Shown piece after piece: positions 8,692 through 18,821 of a stretch of 64,000 nucleotides of DNA. Made by a program: the position numbers and the translations under genes. Origin of the DNA: Allobaculum mucilyticum (GTDB lineage: Bacteria > Bacillota_I > Bacilli_A > Erysipelotrichales > Erysipelotrichaceae); assembly GCF_022701195.1 (NCBI RefSeq), contig NZ_CP078089.1:496001-560000 (forward strand). Reading direction: 5' to 3'. A model generated the notes under the pieces. That model was not told where the DNA came from and ran no database searches. It saw only the letters and a list, made by a program, of their open reading frames with translations. Each line of letters begins with the position of its first letter. The first letter of the stretch is position 1.

Positions 8692-9474
8692 TCAGGCAGA
8701 CACGCCCTGCGGATGGGCCTTCAGCCATTCAGAAACGCCATGGTCTCTGACTGATCCAATGACTTCAGAAGCTGCGTCCTGAACCGGCAAAGATGCATTG
8801 CTTACAGCACAGCTGTAATCGGCTGCTTTGAGCATGCCGATATCATTGAGACCGTCGCCGAATGCATAGATCCGGCAGCCTGGATTCTGCTTGCGGATTT
8901 TGTTGACAAAGCGTTCCTTGCTTATGGATTTGGCACGGATTTCAACAACATGCGTATAGGTCACAATCGAACCTTCCGGCAGAAGATTTTTGATTTCTTC
9001 TTTCTGTCTTTCATCATCCGTCCAGATCAGAATGTTGCAGACATCATCCCCGACCCATTCTTTGACGCCCGGTGTAACCAGATAGAGTTTACGCCAGTGC
9101 GTACGGACTTTCGGCTTTGCGGGCGTATTGAAATAGTTGCCGTCCGGTCCGGAATAGCGCCAGAGCAGATGGCGTTCTCTGCAGTAATCGCGGATTTTTC
9201 GAATCATCTCATTTGGAATCAGGCGGGCGTCGTTGAGTTCCATTGTTCCGCCGTAATTTGCGGCACCGCCCTCGAGAATGATGCCGGAAAAGCCGAATTT
9301 TAAAAACTCCTGCGGCAGATGGACCATCTCAAAAGGCGAACGGGAACTCACAAGAAAGATAAGATCACCCTGCTTCATCCGTTTTGAACACTCGTCGAGA
9401 AATCCAGGGTCAATTTGATGAAACTTGTTGTCGTAGATCGTCCCGTCAATGTCAAACAGGTAAATATTCTTCAT
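8692..9474 (-). CDS. HAD superfamily hydrolase, Cof/IIB type
   Basis: The 260-residue protein is a HAD phosphatase with a IIB cap. Motif I is YLFDIDGTIYD (nucleophile Asp8), motif II is LVSSRS near residue 41, and a motif III/IV region appears as FGDGLNDIGMLKAADYSCAVSNAS near 208-231. These enzymes dephosphorylate sugar phosphates or flavin/pyridoxal phosphates. The substrate cannot be read from the sequence. It lies on the minus strand between rpoD and the aldose epimerase gene, and is separated from rpoD by a terminator. Confidence 0.88.
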   Translation of the reverse strand: MKNIYLFDIDGTIYDNKFHQIDPGFLDECSKRMKQGDLIFLVSSRSPFEMVHLPQEFLKFGFSGIILEGGAANYGGTMELNDARLIPNEMIRKIRDYCRERHLLWRYSGPDGNYFNTPAKPKVRTHWRKLYLVTPGVKEWVGDDVCNILIWTDDERQKEEIKNLLPEGSIVTYTHVVEIRAKSISKERFVNKIRKQNPGCRIYAFGDGLNDIGMLKAADYSCAVSNASLPVQDAASEVIGSVRDHGVSEWLKAHPQGVSA

Positions 9475-9553
9475 ATACTTCCCTTTTCTGTATATACGGA
9501 GGCTTTGGCTGCCTGTTCACTGCATGGCAGTCATGGCGCAGTATGGCCTGTGT

Positions 9554-9584
9554 AAAAAAAGGCGAAGAGAGTCACTTCTTCGCC
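9554..9584 (-). terminator. terminator after rpoD
   Basis: GGCGAAG pairs with CTTCGCC around a ten-base loop, followed by seven Ts on the minus strand. It is placed 12 bp past the rpoD stop. Confidence 0.85.
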
Positions 9585-9595
9585 ATTCTTTCTGT

Positions 9596-10795
9596 TTATC
9601 CGCCCTGATGGAAGACGGCGAGCAGTTTAGCACGCTGCGGTCCTTTGAGCTTTTTGATTGCTTTTGCTTCGATCTGACGGATTCTCTCTCGCGTTACATT
9701 GAATTTTTTGCCGATCTCTTCAAGTGTCCAGGTTCTGCCGTTATCCAGACCAAAACGCAGACGGATAACTTTCTCTTCACGCTCAGTCAGCGTGGAAAGA
9801 ACTTCTTCGATGGTCTCTTTGAGCAGCTGGTTATGGGTATACTCTTCCGGAGTCATCGTCGACTTGTCTTCAATGAAGTCGCCAAGGAAGGTATCGTTCT
9901 CATCACCGACAGGTGTTTCCATGGAAACCGGATCCAGTGCGGAACGCTGAATCTCGCTGACACGCTCAGCCGTCATGTCTTCCATCTTCTCGGCAATTTC
10001 TTCCGGGATCGGGTCACGTCCAAGGTCCTGGACGAGCAGACGCTGAATACGGGTCATCTTATTGATGGTTTCGACCATATGAACCGGGATACGGATCGTA
10101 CGGGCCTGGTCAGCGATTGCACGGGTAATCGCCTGACGGATCCACCATGTTGCATAAGTAGAGAATTTGAATCCTTTGGTGTAGTCAAATTTTTCGACGG
10201 CTTTGATCAGTCCGATGTTTCCTTCCTGAATCAGGTCAAGGAAAAGCAGGCCGCGGCCGACATATTTTTTCGCAATAGAAACAACTAGACGCAGGTTGGA
10301 GTCAATCAGAATCTGTTTGGCTTCTTCATCGCCTGCTTCAATACGCTTGGCAATTTCAACTTCCTGAGCCGGTGTCAGCAGCGGAATCGCACCAATCTCT
10401 TTCAGGTACGCTTTGACTGGATCGCTCGTTTTGGCATTGGTTGCTTCAGCGAACGTTTTTTCCAGACGGGCAAGTTCCTCTTCCCGTCCTTCGGCATCGC
10501 CTTCCGCATCGTCAGACGTATCGTCATCTTCATCATCGAGCTCTTCATCGAGTTCCTCGGCTTCTTCTGTATCATCATCCAGATCCGCGTCTTCATTCAT
10601 GATGCCGATTCGGTTCTTCTGGCACCAGAGGATGAGGTCGTTAATCTGAGAATCATCAAGATCCAGGTCGTTCAGAGCATCCATGAACTCTTTCTGATTC
10701 AGCTTCGCACCAGATTCCTTCGAAGCTTGCAGAATGAGTTTGACGTCGTCGATCGAATTGAAAGTCAGACCTTTTTTCTTCGTTTTTCCGGCCAT
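9596..10795 (-). CDS. rpoD: RNA polymerase primary sigma factor (sigma-A)
   Basis: The 399-residue primary sigma factor directs RNA polymerase to housekeeping promoters. Region 1.1-like residues 1-70 are followed by a very acidic stretch at about 68-110. Region 1.2 begins at [12 protein letters not shown], region 2 holds [19 protein letters not shown] and [15 protein letters not shown], and region 4.2 holds [20 protein letters not shown] near the C-terminus. The ATG at 10795 follows GAAAGGAAG; an in-frame start nine codons upstream lacks a better site. It is the last gene of an operon with a patatin-like lipase and malic enzyme, rather than following dnaG as is usual in Bacillota. Confidence 0.97.
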   Translation of the reverse strand: MAGKTKKKGLTFNSIDDVKLILQASKESGAKLNQKEFMDALNDLDLDDSQINDLILWCQKNRIGIMNEDADLDDDTEEAEELDEELDDEDDDTSDDAEGDAEGREEELARLEKTFAEATNAKTSDPVKAYLKEIGAIPLLTPAQEVEIAKRIEAGDEEAKQILIDSNLRLVVSIAKKYVGRGLLFLDLIQEGNIGLIKAVEKFDYTKGFKFSTYATWWIRQAITRAIADQARTIRIPVHMVETINKMTRIQRLLVQDLGRDPIPEEIAEKMEDMTAERVSEIQRSALDPVSMETPVGDENDTFLGDFIEDKSTMTPEEYTHNQLLKETIEEVLSTLTEREEKVIRLRFGLDNGRTWTLEEIGKKFNVTRERIRQIEAKAIKKLKGPQRAKLLAVFHQGG

Positions 10796-10808
10796 TCCTA
10801 TCTTCCTT

Positions 10809-11819
10809 TCAGACTTGTTCAAGTGTGTTCTTTACCATATTGGCACAAATTTTCGGGTTTGATTCGACAGATGCACGGGCATTGTCGTCCTCACGAAGGC
10901 ATCCATCACCGCAGAACCGCAGGATTTCATCCATTCGTTCATACGTTTCGTCCACGCCGAGCTGATACCAGGGTTCAAGCTTGGTAGGGTCGGTCGTATA
11001 GCGGGTCACCCCCATATCTTTTGAGGGACGGAGCACAATCGCTCTTCCCTCTTCTTCCAGACGGTCAATCAGATCCCACTGCTGCTGGTAGCTGATATGA
11101 CGGTTTTTCAGATGGCTGACGATCTTCGGGTCTCTGTAAATGAGTTTAGCCAGCCAGATCTGCCATTTTGGCGCGGGTTTGCGCCGGTAGCCCTTTTCCT
11201 TTGTAGAAAGGACCACAATTTTTTCACATCCGGCATCGAGCGCACGCTGAACGGAGATCATGTCGACCAGTCCCGCATCGAAGTAGCGTTTGCCTCTCCA
11301 TTTATACGGTCTGGCCAGCAGCAGCAGAGCACAGCTCGCCTTGATCAGCGTCATATTTTCATCGACATACGGTTTGCCGAAATACTCGACCCGGTTTTCA
11401 TCCATGTCATAAACTCCGATTTCCATTTCGGTGGAAGAACCGAAGAAAGCCATGAAATCGAGAGGTGCATGTTCTTCAATATATTTGTTTGTTGCTTCAA
11501 GCCCGAACAGACCGCCTTCTTTAAACAGCGGGACAAGGCCGATTGCGCCTTTCTGACTGGCTGCATCAAGCGTCGTTACGCGCAGACGTTCAATCTGCCG
11601 GGAGACATACGCAAGCAGAACTTCTGATCCAGAAGAAATGCCCACTGAATAGGGAAAATACACCTTTTTCTCGAGAAATGCCTGCAGTACGCCTGCACTG
11701 TAGGCAATTTTCGTGCCTCCGCCCTCTACGACAAGGCCGACTTTGTATTCATAGCCGTCCTGATGCTGATGCTTCGCGTCTTCTTTATGGTTCTGTTCTG
11801 CTCTTTCGTTTTTATCCAT
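10809..11819 (-). CDS. patatin-like phospholipase
   Basis: The 336-residue protein has the patatin catalytic dyad layout: an oxyanion motif [17 protein letters not shown] near residues 29-45, the nucleophile serine in GISSGS near 60, and the dyad aspartate in DAGLVD near 180. It is close to the bacterial RssA/YlbK-type single-domain lipases, which hydrolyse acyl chains of phospholipids. The chosen ATG follows AAGGA and overlaps the malic enzyme stop by 8 bp, so translation is coupled. Upstream in-frame starts lie inside the malic enzyme gene and are rejected. It is 13 bp upstream of rpoD. Confidence 0.88.
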   Translation of the reverse strand: MDKNERAEQNHKEDAKHQHQDGYEYKVGLVVEGGGTKIAYSAGVLQAFLEKKVYFPYSVGISSGSEVLLAYVSRQIERLRVTTLDAASQKGAIGLVPLFKEGGLFGLEATNKYIEEHAPLDFMAFFGSSTEMEIGVYDMDENRVEYFGKPYVDENMTLIKASCALLLLARPYKWRGKRYFDAGLVDMISVQRALDAGCEKIVVLSTKEKGYRRKPAPKWQIWLAKLIYRDPKIVSHLKNRHISYQQQWDLIDRLEEEGRAIVLRPSKDMGVTRYTTDPTKLEPWYQLGVDETYERMDEILRFCGDGCLREDDNARASVESNPKICANMVKNTLEQV

Positions 11820-12984
11820 GACGGACGCATCCTTCGGCGATTGCTGCATCGGCAACGGCTTTGGAAACGGCATCTTTGACACGCGGATCAAGAGCGCTGA
11901 CGATGACATAGTCTTCTTTAAGTTCGTCGTCGCTGATCAGCGAAGCAAGAGCTTCCGTTGCTGCAATCTTCATGCCTTCTGTGATGCGGACTGCACCGGC
12001 ATCAAGAGCACCGCGGAACAGTGCCGGGAAGATCAGAACGTTGTTAATCTGGTTGGCAAAGTCGCTGCGGCCGGTTCCGACAATACGGGCACCGGCTTTT
12101 TTAGCCAGGGCCGGATCGATTTCCGGAATCGGGTTTGCCATGGCGAAGACGATCGCATCGTCGTTCATGGAAGCAACCATTTCTTCGCTGACAATGTTGC
12201 CGGCGGAAACGCCGATGAAAATATCTGCACCCTTCATTGCATCTGCAAGAGAGCCGCTGACATTTTCAGGATTGTATTTTTCCGCAATATCTTTCTGTGT
12301 TGCGTTCTTTGCATTTTCGCTGGTGATGATGCCTTTGGAATTGCACAGAAGAATGTGACGGAATCCATAGGAACCAAGCAGTTCAGCAATGGCACAGCCG
12401 GCTGCACCGGCACCGGAGAAGGCGATCTTCACGTCTTCTTTTTTCTTTCCAGTCAGTTTGATCGCATTGATCAGCGCAGCAAGAACAACGCAGGCTGTTC
12501 CGTGCTGGTCATCGTGGAATACAGGAATGTTCATTCTTTCCTGGAGTTTCTGTTCAATATAGAAGCAGTTTGGCGCACTGATATCTTCCAGGTTGATACC
12601 GCCAAACGAAGGCTCAAGCGCAGCGACGATCTCGACAATTTTGTCAGGATCCTGTTCATTGAGAACAAGAGGAATTGCATTGACGCCGCCAAGTTCCTTG
12701 AACAGAACGCATTTGCCTTCCATAACAGGCAGACCGGCAAGTCCGCCGATGTTGCCAAGACCCAGTACAGCAGATCCGTCGGAAACAACCGCAATCGTGT
12801 TGCCGCGGCCGGTGTATTCAAAGCTTGTCAGCGGATCTTTGGCAATTTCAAGGCACGGAGCAGCAACGCCCGGGGTGTAGGCGATAGCCAGATCTTCGTG
12901 AGTCTTCAGTTCAGGTTTTGACTTGACCTCAAGTTTTCCTTTCCATTCCTTATGCGCTTCAAGAGCTTTCTTTGCATAATCCAT
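11812..12984 (-). CDS. NAD(P)-dependent malic enzyme
   Basis: The 390-residue short bacterial malic enzyme oxidatively decarboxylates malate to pyruvate. Visible landmarks are DLAIAYTPGVAAPC near residue 31, GLGNIGGLAGLPVMEGK near 75-91, the metal/substrate-binding NLEDISAPNCF near 135, FHDDQHGTA near 155, and the Rossmann motif AFSGAGAAGCAIAELL near 188. It lacks the extra phosphotransacetylase domain seen in long versions. A GAGGAG sequence precedes the ATG. It leads the operon malic enzyme, patatin, rpoD, which suggests one promoter upstream of 12984 for all three. NAD versus NADP preference cannot be read. Confidence 0.93.
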   Translation of the reverse strand: MDYAKKALEAHKEWKGKLEVKSKPELKTHEDLAIAYTPGVAAPCLEIAKDPLTSFEYTGRGNTIAVVSDGSAVLGLGNIGGLAGLPVMEGKCVLFKELGGVNAIPLVLNEQDPDKIVEIVAALEPSFGGINLEDISAPNCFYIEQKLQERMNIPVFHDDQHGTACVVLAALINAIKLTGKKKEDVKIAFSGAGAAGCAIAELLGSYGFRHILLCNSKGIITSENAKNATQKDIAEKYNPENVSGSLADAMKGADIFIGVSAGNIVSEEMVASMNDDAIVFAMANPIPEIDPALAKKAGARIVGTGRSDFANQINNVLIFPALFRGALDAGAVRITEGMKIAATEALASLISDDELKEDYVIVSALDPRVKDAVSKAVADAAIAEGCVRHG

Positions 12985-13444
12985 TTCCAGTCTCCTCGCT
13001 TTCTGCTGTATTCACTGTTTTCTTCAGACTTCTCTCTTTAAATCTTTAAAACTCTGTTTTGTAAATCTTTTCTGTTTTACTGTACGGATCGCAGATCTGA
13101 CGGAAGTCCTTCTGAATTTCCGGATGAGATCGCCCGATCCCTGCTCCGCTCTATTCTTCCGTCCTGCTGTGTACAGATGAACCGCTGTCCTGTCTTTTTC
13201 GGATACTTGACATCCGAAGATCGTCTGCAGATCATCCGCAGACTTGCTCTGTGATGGTTTAGACAGCTGAAGGTTCTGTTTCTTATTTTATTCCCGACAG
13301 CTGAATGCCGGACAGAAAAAGGTCATTTTCCTGTCGCAACAGCATCCGTTCTACTGGTTTTTGAGGCGATTTCTTTACAGACCGGCTTTTTTCCGGTACC
13401 CGCCGATGGCTGTCGCTGTTTATTCGTTTAAACCGGAAGAAAAA
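12985..13444. other. 460-bp intergenic region, no gene seen
   Basis: It lies between the start of the malic enzyme operon and the stop of pepT. A promoter for the malic enzyme operon must be here. An AT-rich tract with TTTACA on the minus strand lies near 13055, but no confident -10 box could be matched. No convincing coding potential. Confidence 0.5.
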
Positions 13445-14650
13445 CTACTCGGCATCCTGCAGCAGACGGGAGAGGATTTCGACCATCTTTTCCATCTTGT
13501 TGATCGAAACAAACTCAAAGCGTCCATGGTAATTGCCGCCGCCTGTTCCCAGGTTTGGCGTATCCAGACCGCGCCATGTCAGGATTGCACCATCGGTTCC
13601 GCCGCGGATCGGCAGACTGCGCGGTGTCAGACCGCATTCTTCAATGGCTTTTTTCGCCAGTTTTACAGCCTTCATTTCCGGATCCATGGCATCTTTCATG
13701 TTGTAGTACTGATCGCGGATTTCGACAGTGCAGCATTCCGGATACAGATCATTCATCTCTGTTGCAATATCCTGCAGCATGGTCTTCTTGATTTCGAATT
13801 TTTCACGGCTGTGATCGCGGATCAGATACTCAAGCTCTGCTTTCTCGCAGGCACCGTGCATTTCGAGCAGATGGAAGAATCCCTCTTCACCTTCGGTAAA
13901 TTCAGGACGTTCCCACTGCGGCAGACGACTGGCAAAATCAACCGCAAGCATTACCGCATTGATCATGCGTCCTTTGGCGGATCCTGGATGGATGGATTTT
14001 CCATGGAACGTGACAGTTGCCATTGCGGCATTGAAGGTTTCATAGTCTACATCACGGATATCGCTGCCATCAAGCGTATAGGCAAAGTCCGGATTGAAGC
14101 GCTCAAGATCAAAATTGACAACGCCGCGTCCGACTTCTTCATCCGGGGTAAACGCGATCAGAATCTTGCCATGTTCCTGATCATCATGCAGCAGCTGTTC
14201 AACAGTCTGCATGATGATCGCAATACCGGCTTTATCATCGGCTCCAAGCAGAGTCGTTCCGTCTGTAACAATGACATCATCGCCGACAACAGCTTCAAGT
14301 TCAGGATAGCTTTCGCAGTCCATCGAATAGTGCTCATTCAGACGGATGGTCTTTCCTTCATACTGTTTAACGATCCGTGGATGAACATCTTTGCCGCTCA
14401 TTTCACTTGCGGTATCCATGTGGGCAATCAGACCGACTGAATGACGTTTTCCGCCGTCATTTGCCGGGATTTCGGCATAGACGATTCCATATGGATCAAG
14501 TTCGGCATTTTCAATACCGATCTCTCTGAGTTCTTTCACCAGTTCCTTAGCCAGCAGAAGCTGCTTCTCTGTAGACGGGGCACTTGTGGAGTGCTCGTCA
14601 GACTGGGTATCAAATGACACATAGTGCAGAAATTTTTCAACGACGCTCAT
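13445..14650 (-). CDS. pepT: peptidase T (tripeptide aminopeptidase)
   Basis: The 401-residue M20-family zinc aminopeptidase cleaves the N-terminal residue of tripeptides in the cytoplasm. Zinc ligands and catalytic positions are seen at LIAHMDTASEMS (His/Asp near 76-78), TLLGADDKAGIA near 140, FTPDEEVGRG near 172, and the terminal GTGGGNYHGRFE region near 375. The lid-dimerisation domain (about 205-320) is present. TAAGGAG precedes the ATG. Length matches the family (about 405). It is transcribed alone as far as can be seen. Confidence 0.95.
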   Translation of the reverse strand: MSVVEKFLHYVSFDTQSDEHSTSAPSTEKQLLLAKELVKELREIGIENAELDPYGIVYAEIPANDGGKRHSVGLIAHMDTASEMSGKDVHPRIVKQYEGKTIRLNEHYSMDCESYPELEAVVGDDVIVTDGTTLLGADDKAGIAIIMQTVEQLLHDDQEHGKILIAFTPDEEVGRGVVNFDLERFNPDFAYTLDGSDIRDVDYETFNAAMATVTFHGKSIHPGSAKGRMINAVMLAVDFASRLPQWERPEFTEGEEGFFHLLEMHGACEKAELEYLIRDHSREKFEIKKTMLQDIATEMNDLYPECCTVEIRDQYYNMKDAMDPEMKAVKLAKKAIEECGLTPRSLPIRGGTDGAILTWRGLDTPNLGTGGGNYHGRFEFVSINKMEKMVEILSRLLQDAE

Positions 14651-15035
14651 AGTTCTCCTTACTTCAGAATTTCATTTCATACAGATTCTGTATTTCCATC
14701 CGCTATTCCGGAACACCGGTCCAAGCCCTCTTTAGAGCGTGGACCGTTTCCGTCTGAACAGAAGGGATGACACAGACATACGGACGCGTAGCAATGCGGG
14801 ATGCCTTCTGGCTGGTGCCAGAAACCGTCTGACTTCGCGTCCGTTTTTTCTGATCTGTCTTAAAACCGTAAATCTGATTATAGCCTTATTGTGAACAGAA
14901 CCTTTCCAATTTATTTCCGCCATGCTCTCAAATTGGTGTTTTTCATACAGATTTTCCAAAATGCATATTCCTTCTTGCATTAAAGAGACAAACCTGTTTC
15001 ACAGAACAGACAGTATTGTGAGCTTGAATCTGTCT
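14651..15035. other. intergenic sequence before the island, no gene seen
   Basis: About 385 bp upstream of pepT, expected to hold the pepT promoter. Short reading frames here have no start-site support. The region ends at the terminator that appears to belong to the distant pyrophosphatase gene. Confidence 0.45.
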
Positions 15036-15110
15036 ATTGAAAAAGACGGCTTCCCAGAAGAACAGAGGCATGCTGCCATGTGCTTCTATTCGGAAGCCGT
15101 CTGTTTTTTA
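15036..15110 (-). terminator. terminator, probably originally of the pyrophosphatase gene
   Basis: GACGGCTTCC (15045-15054) pairs with GGAAGCCGTC (15092-15101), followed by TTTTTC on the minus strand. No minus-strand gene now ends in front of it. If the island 15123-38854 is removed, it falls about 45 bp after the stop of the pyrophosphatase gene, the right place and direction to terminate it. Confidence 0.65.
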
Positions 15111-15326
15111 TATAGTCCTGCTCAATGTCATTAAGTTAATTTCGAACGAGGATCTCCAATCGCACTAAGAAGAGGTCCTCTTTTTCAAGGCTTATAAAAC
15201 CAGTTTTTGCTAATCGTAAAACTGGTTTTTATTTGCATAAATTGATTTTGTTGGTTCAAAAGGTTGTTTTTCACCCGCCGTGCGGCCGCGTAGCGGCCAG
15301 TCAGGTGATGAAAGGAAAAATCACCT

Positions 15327-16620
15327 ATGTCTGACACCAGTAATCTATGCGATAAATTCAGAAGATCTTTTAACCGCGCAATAGCGGCTGAAATCTGTAA
15401 ACCTGAAATTTTTCTAATCCCCAAACGGATTTCTCCAGAAACAGAAATCTGAACCTGTTACCTGTTATCTCTATTTCCTATCGGCAGATACCCGGTCAAT
15501 CAGTGCTTCACTCCCACAGCTTCATCCGTCTCTGTCTTCAGCTTCTTTATCCGCTATCTCCCAGGCAAGACAGAAAATCAAATCGTCTCTATATATCGGC
15601 GTTTTCAACAGAATCAACCAGGGTTCCGCTATCTTGATACCGAGAGTTTCAAAAGTTACAGTCTTCTGGCCGTGGACGGATCGGAACTGCGCGTCTCGCC
15701 TGACGGTAACGATTTATCGACTTATGGAGGGTCCAAGAAAGGCGGAAAGCGCCATTACTTCCATGCCAACATGCTTTACGATGTCTTGAATCACACCTGC
15801 GTCGATATGGTACTGCAGCCCGGCTCCGAGAAGAATGAAGACTCTGCTTTCCTTGATCTGGCAGAGCGGGTCGAAGATCCGAACGTTATCTACACCTGTG
15901 AGAGGATACGAATGCCTCATGACATTTCACCGGCTCGATCAATCCGGAAAACACTTCGTCATTCGAATCAAAGATGAATCTTCCGCAACCAGTATTCTGA
16001 AGCACTATCCCACACCGGAAACCGAAGAGTATGACATTCCATTTGATGTAACTTTAACTTCCAGGAACAATAAGAAAGTTAAGGAGAACTGGGATACATA
16101 CAAGTACATTTCGTCTTATCCAAAACACCCTGAGTTTTCAAACGGTGTAACGGAGCTGCCCCTCCATGGAAGAGCAGTCAGATTTAAGGTTAAATGCGGG
16201 GAAAAAGAGTCCTTTATTACACTCTTTACCAACCTCTCTGCTGATTCCTTCAGCACGGATGATCTGAAGGAAATCTACCGGCTGCGCTGGCAGATCGAAA
16301 TCAGTTTCAGAGATCTCAAAAGAGAGCTGGGCCTGGAACATATTCACGGCAGAAAGAAAGAAGTGGTCATTGGAGAGGTGTACGCCAAGATGACCATTTA
16401 CAACATGAATTCGAGAATCCGTAATCACGTCGAAAAAAGGAAGAAGACTCGCCTTCGGCTGGAACGGGCTGTGAAACGGAAGGCGGAACGAAAAATCGAC
16501 TTTACCTTTCTTATGGCTGCAACTCGATCGTTCTTCTGGAATGAAGGAACCTATACCGGAGCAGGGCTTATTAAACTTCTGGAACGAAAGACAGAATCTG
16601 TTCGCCCTGATCGACCGTGA
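15327..16620 (+). pseudogene. IS4-family transposase, frameshifted (copy A)
   Basis: Reading starts at MSDTSNLCDKFRRSF and is broken by several small indels. LSAISQARQKIKSSLY, LLAVDGSELRVSPDGND and the C-terminal half are in different frames. One clear defect is near 15900, where copy C has two extra bases (CTGTGACAGAGG). The first catalytic Asp lies in AVDGSE, and the YREK-type glutamate region in YRLRWQIEISFRDLKRE near 16275-16325. The protein would be a DDE transposase of about 430 residues if intact, but this copy cannot be active. Confidence 0.85.
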
Positions 16621-16629
16621 AGGTAAAAG

Positions 16630-18527
16630 GATGCGTCAGACAAAATACCCAATTTTGCTGACGGCAGATTTGGTGTTCATCAATAGTGAACACAAACAAA
16701 AAGCTAAATTGAGTTCAATATGTGAAATTGGGGCATATTTCACATACATAGCTTGAATCAGCGAAGATACAAGAAGATCCAATGCCTGTTTGGCATCTTC
16801 TTGTGCGTATTTCAGCACTCGTCTTACGTTTATTGCCGTAATAGCTAACGTATATCCGAATTTTTTGCGCACTAACCCCTGAACGGAAGGGTATCAATTT
16901 TTGATTCCTTCTTAGCTGGTTTGGGATAGCTTCAACACCGTTTCTGAACCGGTAATTGGCAATTGACTCTTCACTTTTCATGGTCCGCTGAAGGTGTGCT
17001 CTTTGGATCTTCTTCTGGGAAATGGTTCCAGATCTGACTCTTTTGTGATTTTCATCGGGCATCGGCCAGTTGCAGCGAATGGGCAATCTTTACAGGTTGT
17101 TTCTTTGTGGAATGAGATATTCCAGGAATCGGTTTTCTCGTAGTAGGTTACTCGATCTGCAGTCTTTCCGTTTGGGCAGGTTACCGTTTTGTTTCTTCAT
17201 CGATTTCGAAATCAGCAGTCAAATCGGGTGTTTCTTTACCCGTCATAGCAGTTCCTACAAGTTGAATTCCGTGTTCAGCTGCTTCATTGATGTTATCCAC
17301 GCTGATGTAGGCTCCGTCGGCAACCAAAGTTGTTTCGTCTCCTTCTTCAGCCATCTTCTGAATTTCATCTTTGGCGAACTTGGAATCGCTGTAGATATTG
17401 GGCTGGAAATCAAATGAGTCGATGATCTTTCGGTTGGTATCGAGGTCGACTGTTTCAGCGAAATTGCCAACGTATCCCTGGTGATTTTCACCGGCCTTCT
17501 TACGGAAAGTCGATTCCGGCTCAACTGGATTGTTCAGGACAGTCGAGTTCAGCTCTTTTCCGTCACGAACGGAATGAAAAGAGCCATCGGTGTTTGTGTT
17601 GACCTGCTCGGAAACAAAGCGGATGAGCATCTGTGCTTCTTCACAGTCATTCAGCGTGCCTGGAATCAGATCACGAACGGCACAGGCATCCTGAAAAGCG
17701 GTCTGCAGTTTAGCCGCAGCCGGAGTATGGGAGTGATAAGTAACCTTATTCTCATCGAAGTCCTCGATATAGTGTTGAAGATTCTCGGGGATTGCGATTT
17801 TGTTTTCATCCAAAACCATGAGCATGTTTTTAATGACCACATGCGCCAGCTGCAGTCTTGAAAGCTTTCTGGCGCCGTTATCGACCATGATGGAGTCCAT
17901 TCTCCGCTTGAGATTGGTGCCAAGATAGGCGTCTTTAAGAGACTTGGCCAGTTTTTCGGCAAATTCATGGAGAAGATCGATGCCAGTCTGCTGCATATAA
18001 AAGGCATTGGCAGCACGAAAGCGGTTAAGCGTTCTCTGGTTTACCGGCTGATGTTCAAGGACGTTGTTCCAAGAGCGAACTGATACTCCAGAGAAAAGGT
18101 AACGCTTCTCTCCAGTTCTTCGTCTGTCAGAGTAAACAGATCTTTCAAAACAAGCATAGCTAAAACGAGGTATGTAGGAGTTGAAGGTCTGGTGTTGGTG
18201 TTCTTTGAGTAAAGAGGCTCAAAAATCGATTCAAGTTTAACCAGCTCAGGAATAATGACACGGTTGAAATAGCCCGGCCAGCCGGATTCAAGCATTCTGA
18301 GCTTTCGATCAGAAAGTGAGTAGGTTAGATCGAAGAGATTCATCTGAATGGGTTTGAACTTGGACTGCGACATAAGAAACACCCCGAAATATTCAATTAT
18401 ATTATACTACTAATATTAATTTAATCAAGATTAATTTTGATTAATTGTAGCATTATTTTGAAAAATTCGGATCAGTCCAAGATTTATGAACACACTTCAG
18501 CTATTTGTTACTTTTGTCGGGCGCATC
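16630..18527 (-). mobile_element. IS1182-like element nested in IS4 copy A
   Basis: Inverted ends GATGCGTCAGACAAAA at 16630 and its imperfect complement (GATGCGCCCGACAAAA on the minus strand) ending at 18527 bound a 1.9-kb insert. The host sequence AAGGTAAAAAGGAAAAAG, continuous in the partial copy at 34763-34780, is split here. The left flank TAAAAG and the right flank TAAAAAG look like an imperfect duplication. Its transposase is on the minus strand and broken. Confidence 0.82.
16715..18382 (-). pseudogene. IS1182-family transposase, frameshifted
   Basis: Three pieces in different frames make up one transposase. The N-terminus (18382-18041) carries SKFKPIQMNLFDLTYSL and the LVLAMLVLKDLFTLTDEE block. 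The middle (17996-17181) carries RMDSIMVDNGARKLSRLQ and the catalytic TTLVADGAYISVDN with an aspartate. The C-terminal piece (17086-16715) has MKSEESIANYRFRNGVEAIP, typical of the IS1182 C-terminus. Frame changes lie near 18040 and 17190-17090. An intact protein would be about 540 residues. This copy is inactive. Confidence 0.85.
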
Positions 18528-18821
18528 TAAAAAGGAAAAAGCAAAGAAATAGGTAGAACAGCTTGATAAAGCACTAATTAACGACAGGGTGATTTTTAAA
18601 CACGAAAAAATTGCCCTTTTCGTCGTGCTTCCTCTTCTTAGAACAATCCTTCTACTCCTCTGGTTCAGGAACTTCAGCGAGGTTTACGACTTTAACTTAA
18701 TGACATTGATTTGCCACATAAAAAAGACCACTTACCCTGATTCCGTGTAGGAAAGAAAATAAGTGGCAAAGCTGAAATTTATGAAAGATAAAGCACTGTA
18801 GATTTTATGAGAGTCTACAAC

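Larger units (their letters stand above)
15123..18708 (+). mobile_element. IS4-like element, copy A, interrupted by IS1182-like element
   Basis: It has the left repeat CAATGTCATTAAGTTAA at 15123 and the right repeat ending at 18708. Once the inserted 1.9 kb (16630-18527) is removed, its length (about 1.69 kb) and sequence match copy C at 23122-24826 in inverted orientation. A hairpin formed by AAAACCAGTTTTT repeats lies just inside the left end. The immediate flanks of this copy do not match each other. Confidence 0.88.

Noticed and set aside
10413-10649. Serine-rich reading frame opposite rpoD
   Set aside because: It is the antisense shadow of the acidic Asp/Glu stretch of sigma-A; no start site or conservation.
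11818-12921. Long plus-strand reading frame opposite malic enzyme
   Set aside because: Composition follows codon shadowing of the well-supported malic enzyme gene and it shows no domain.
13361-14440. Long plus-strand frame opposite pepT
   Set aside because: pepT has all metal ligands and a ribosome site on the other strand; this frame is a shadow.
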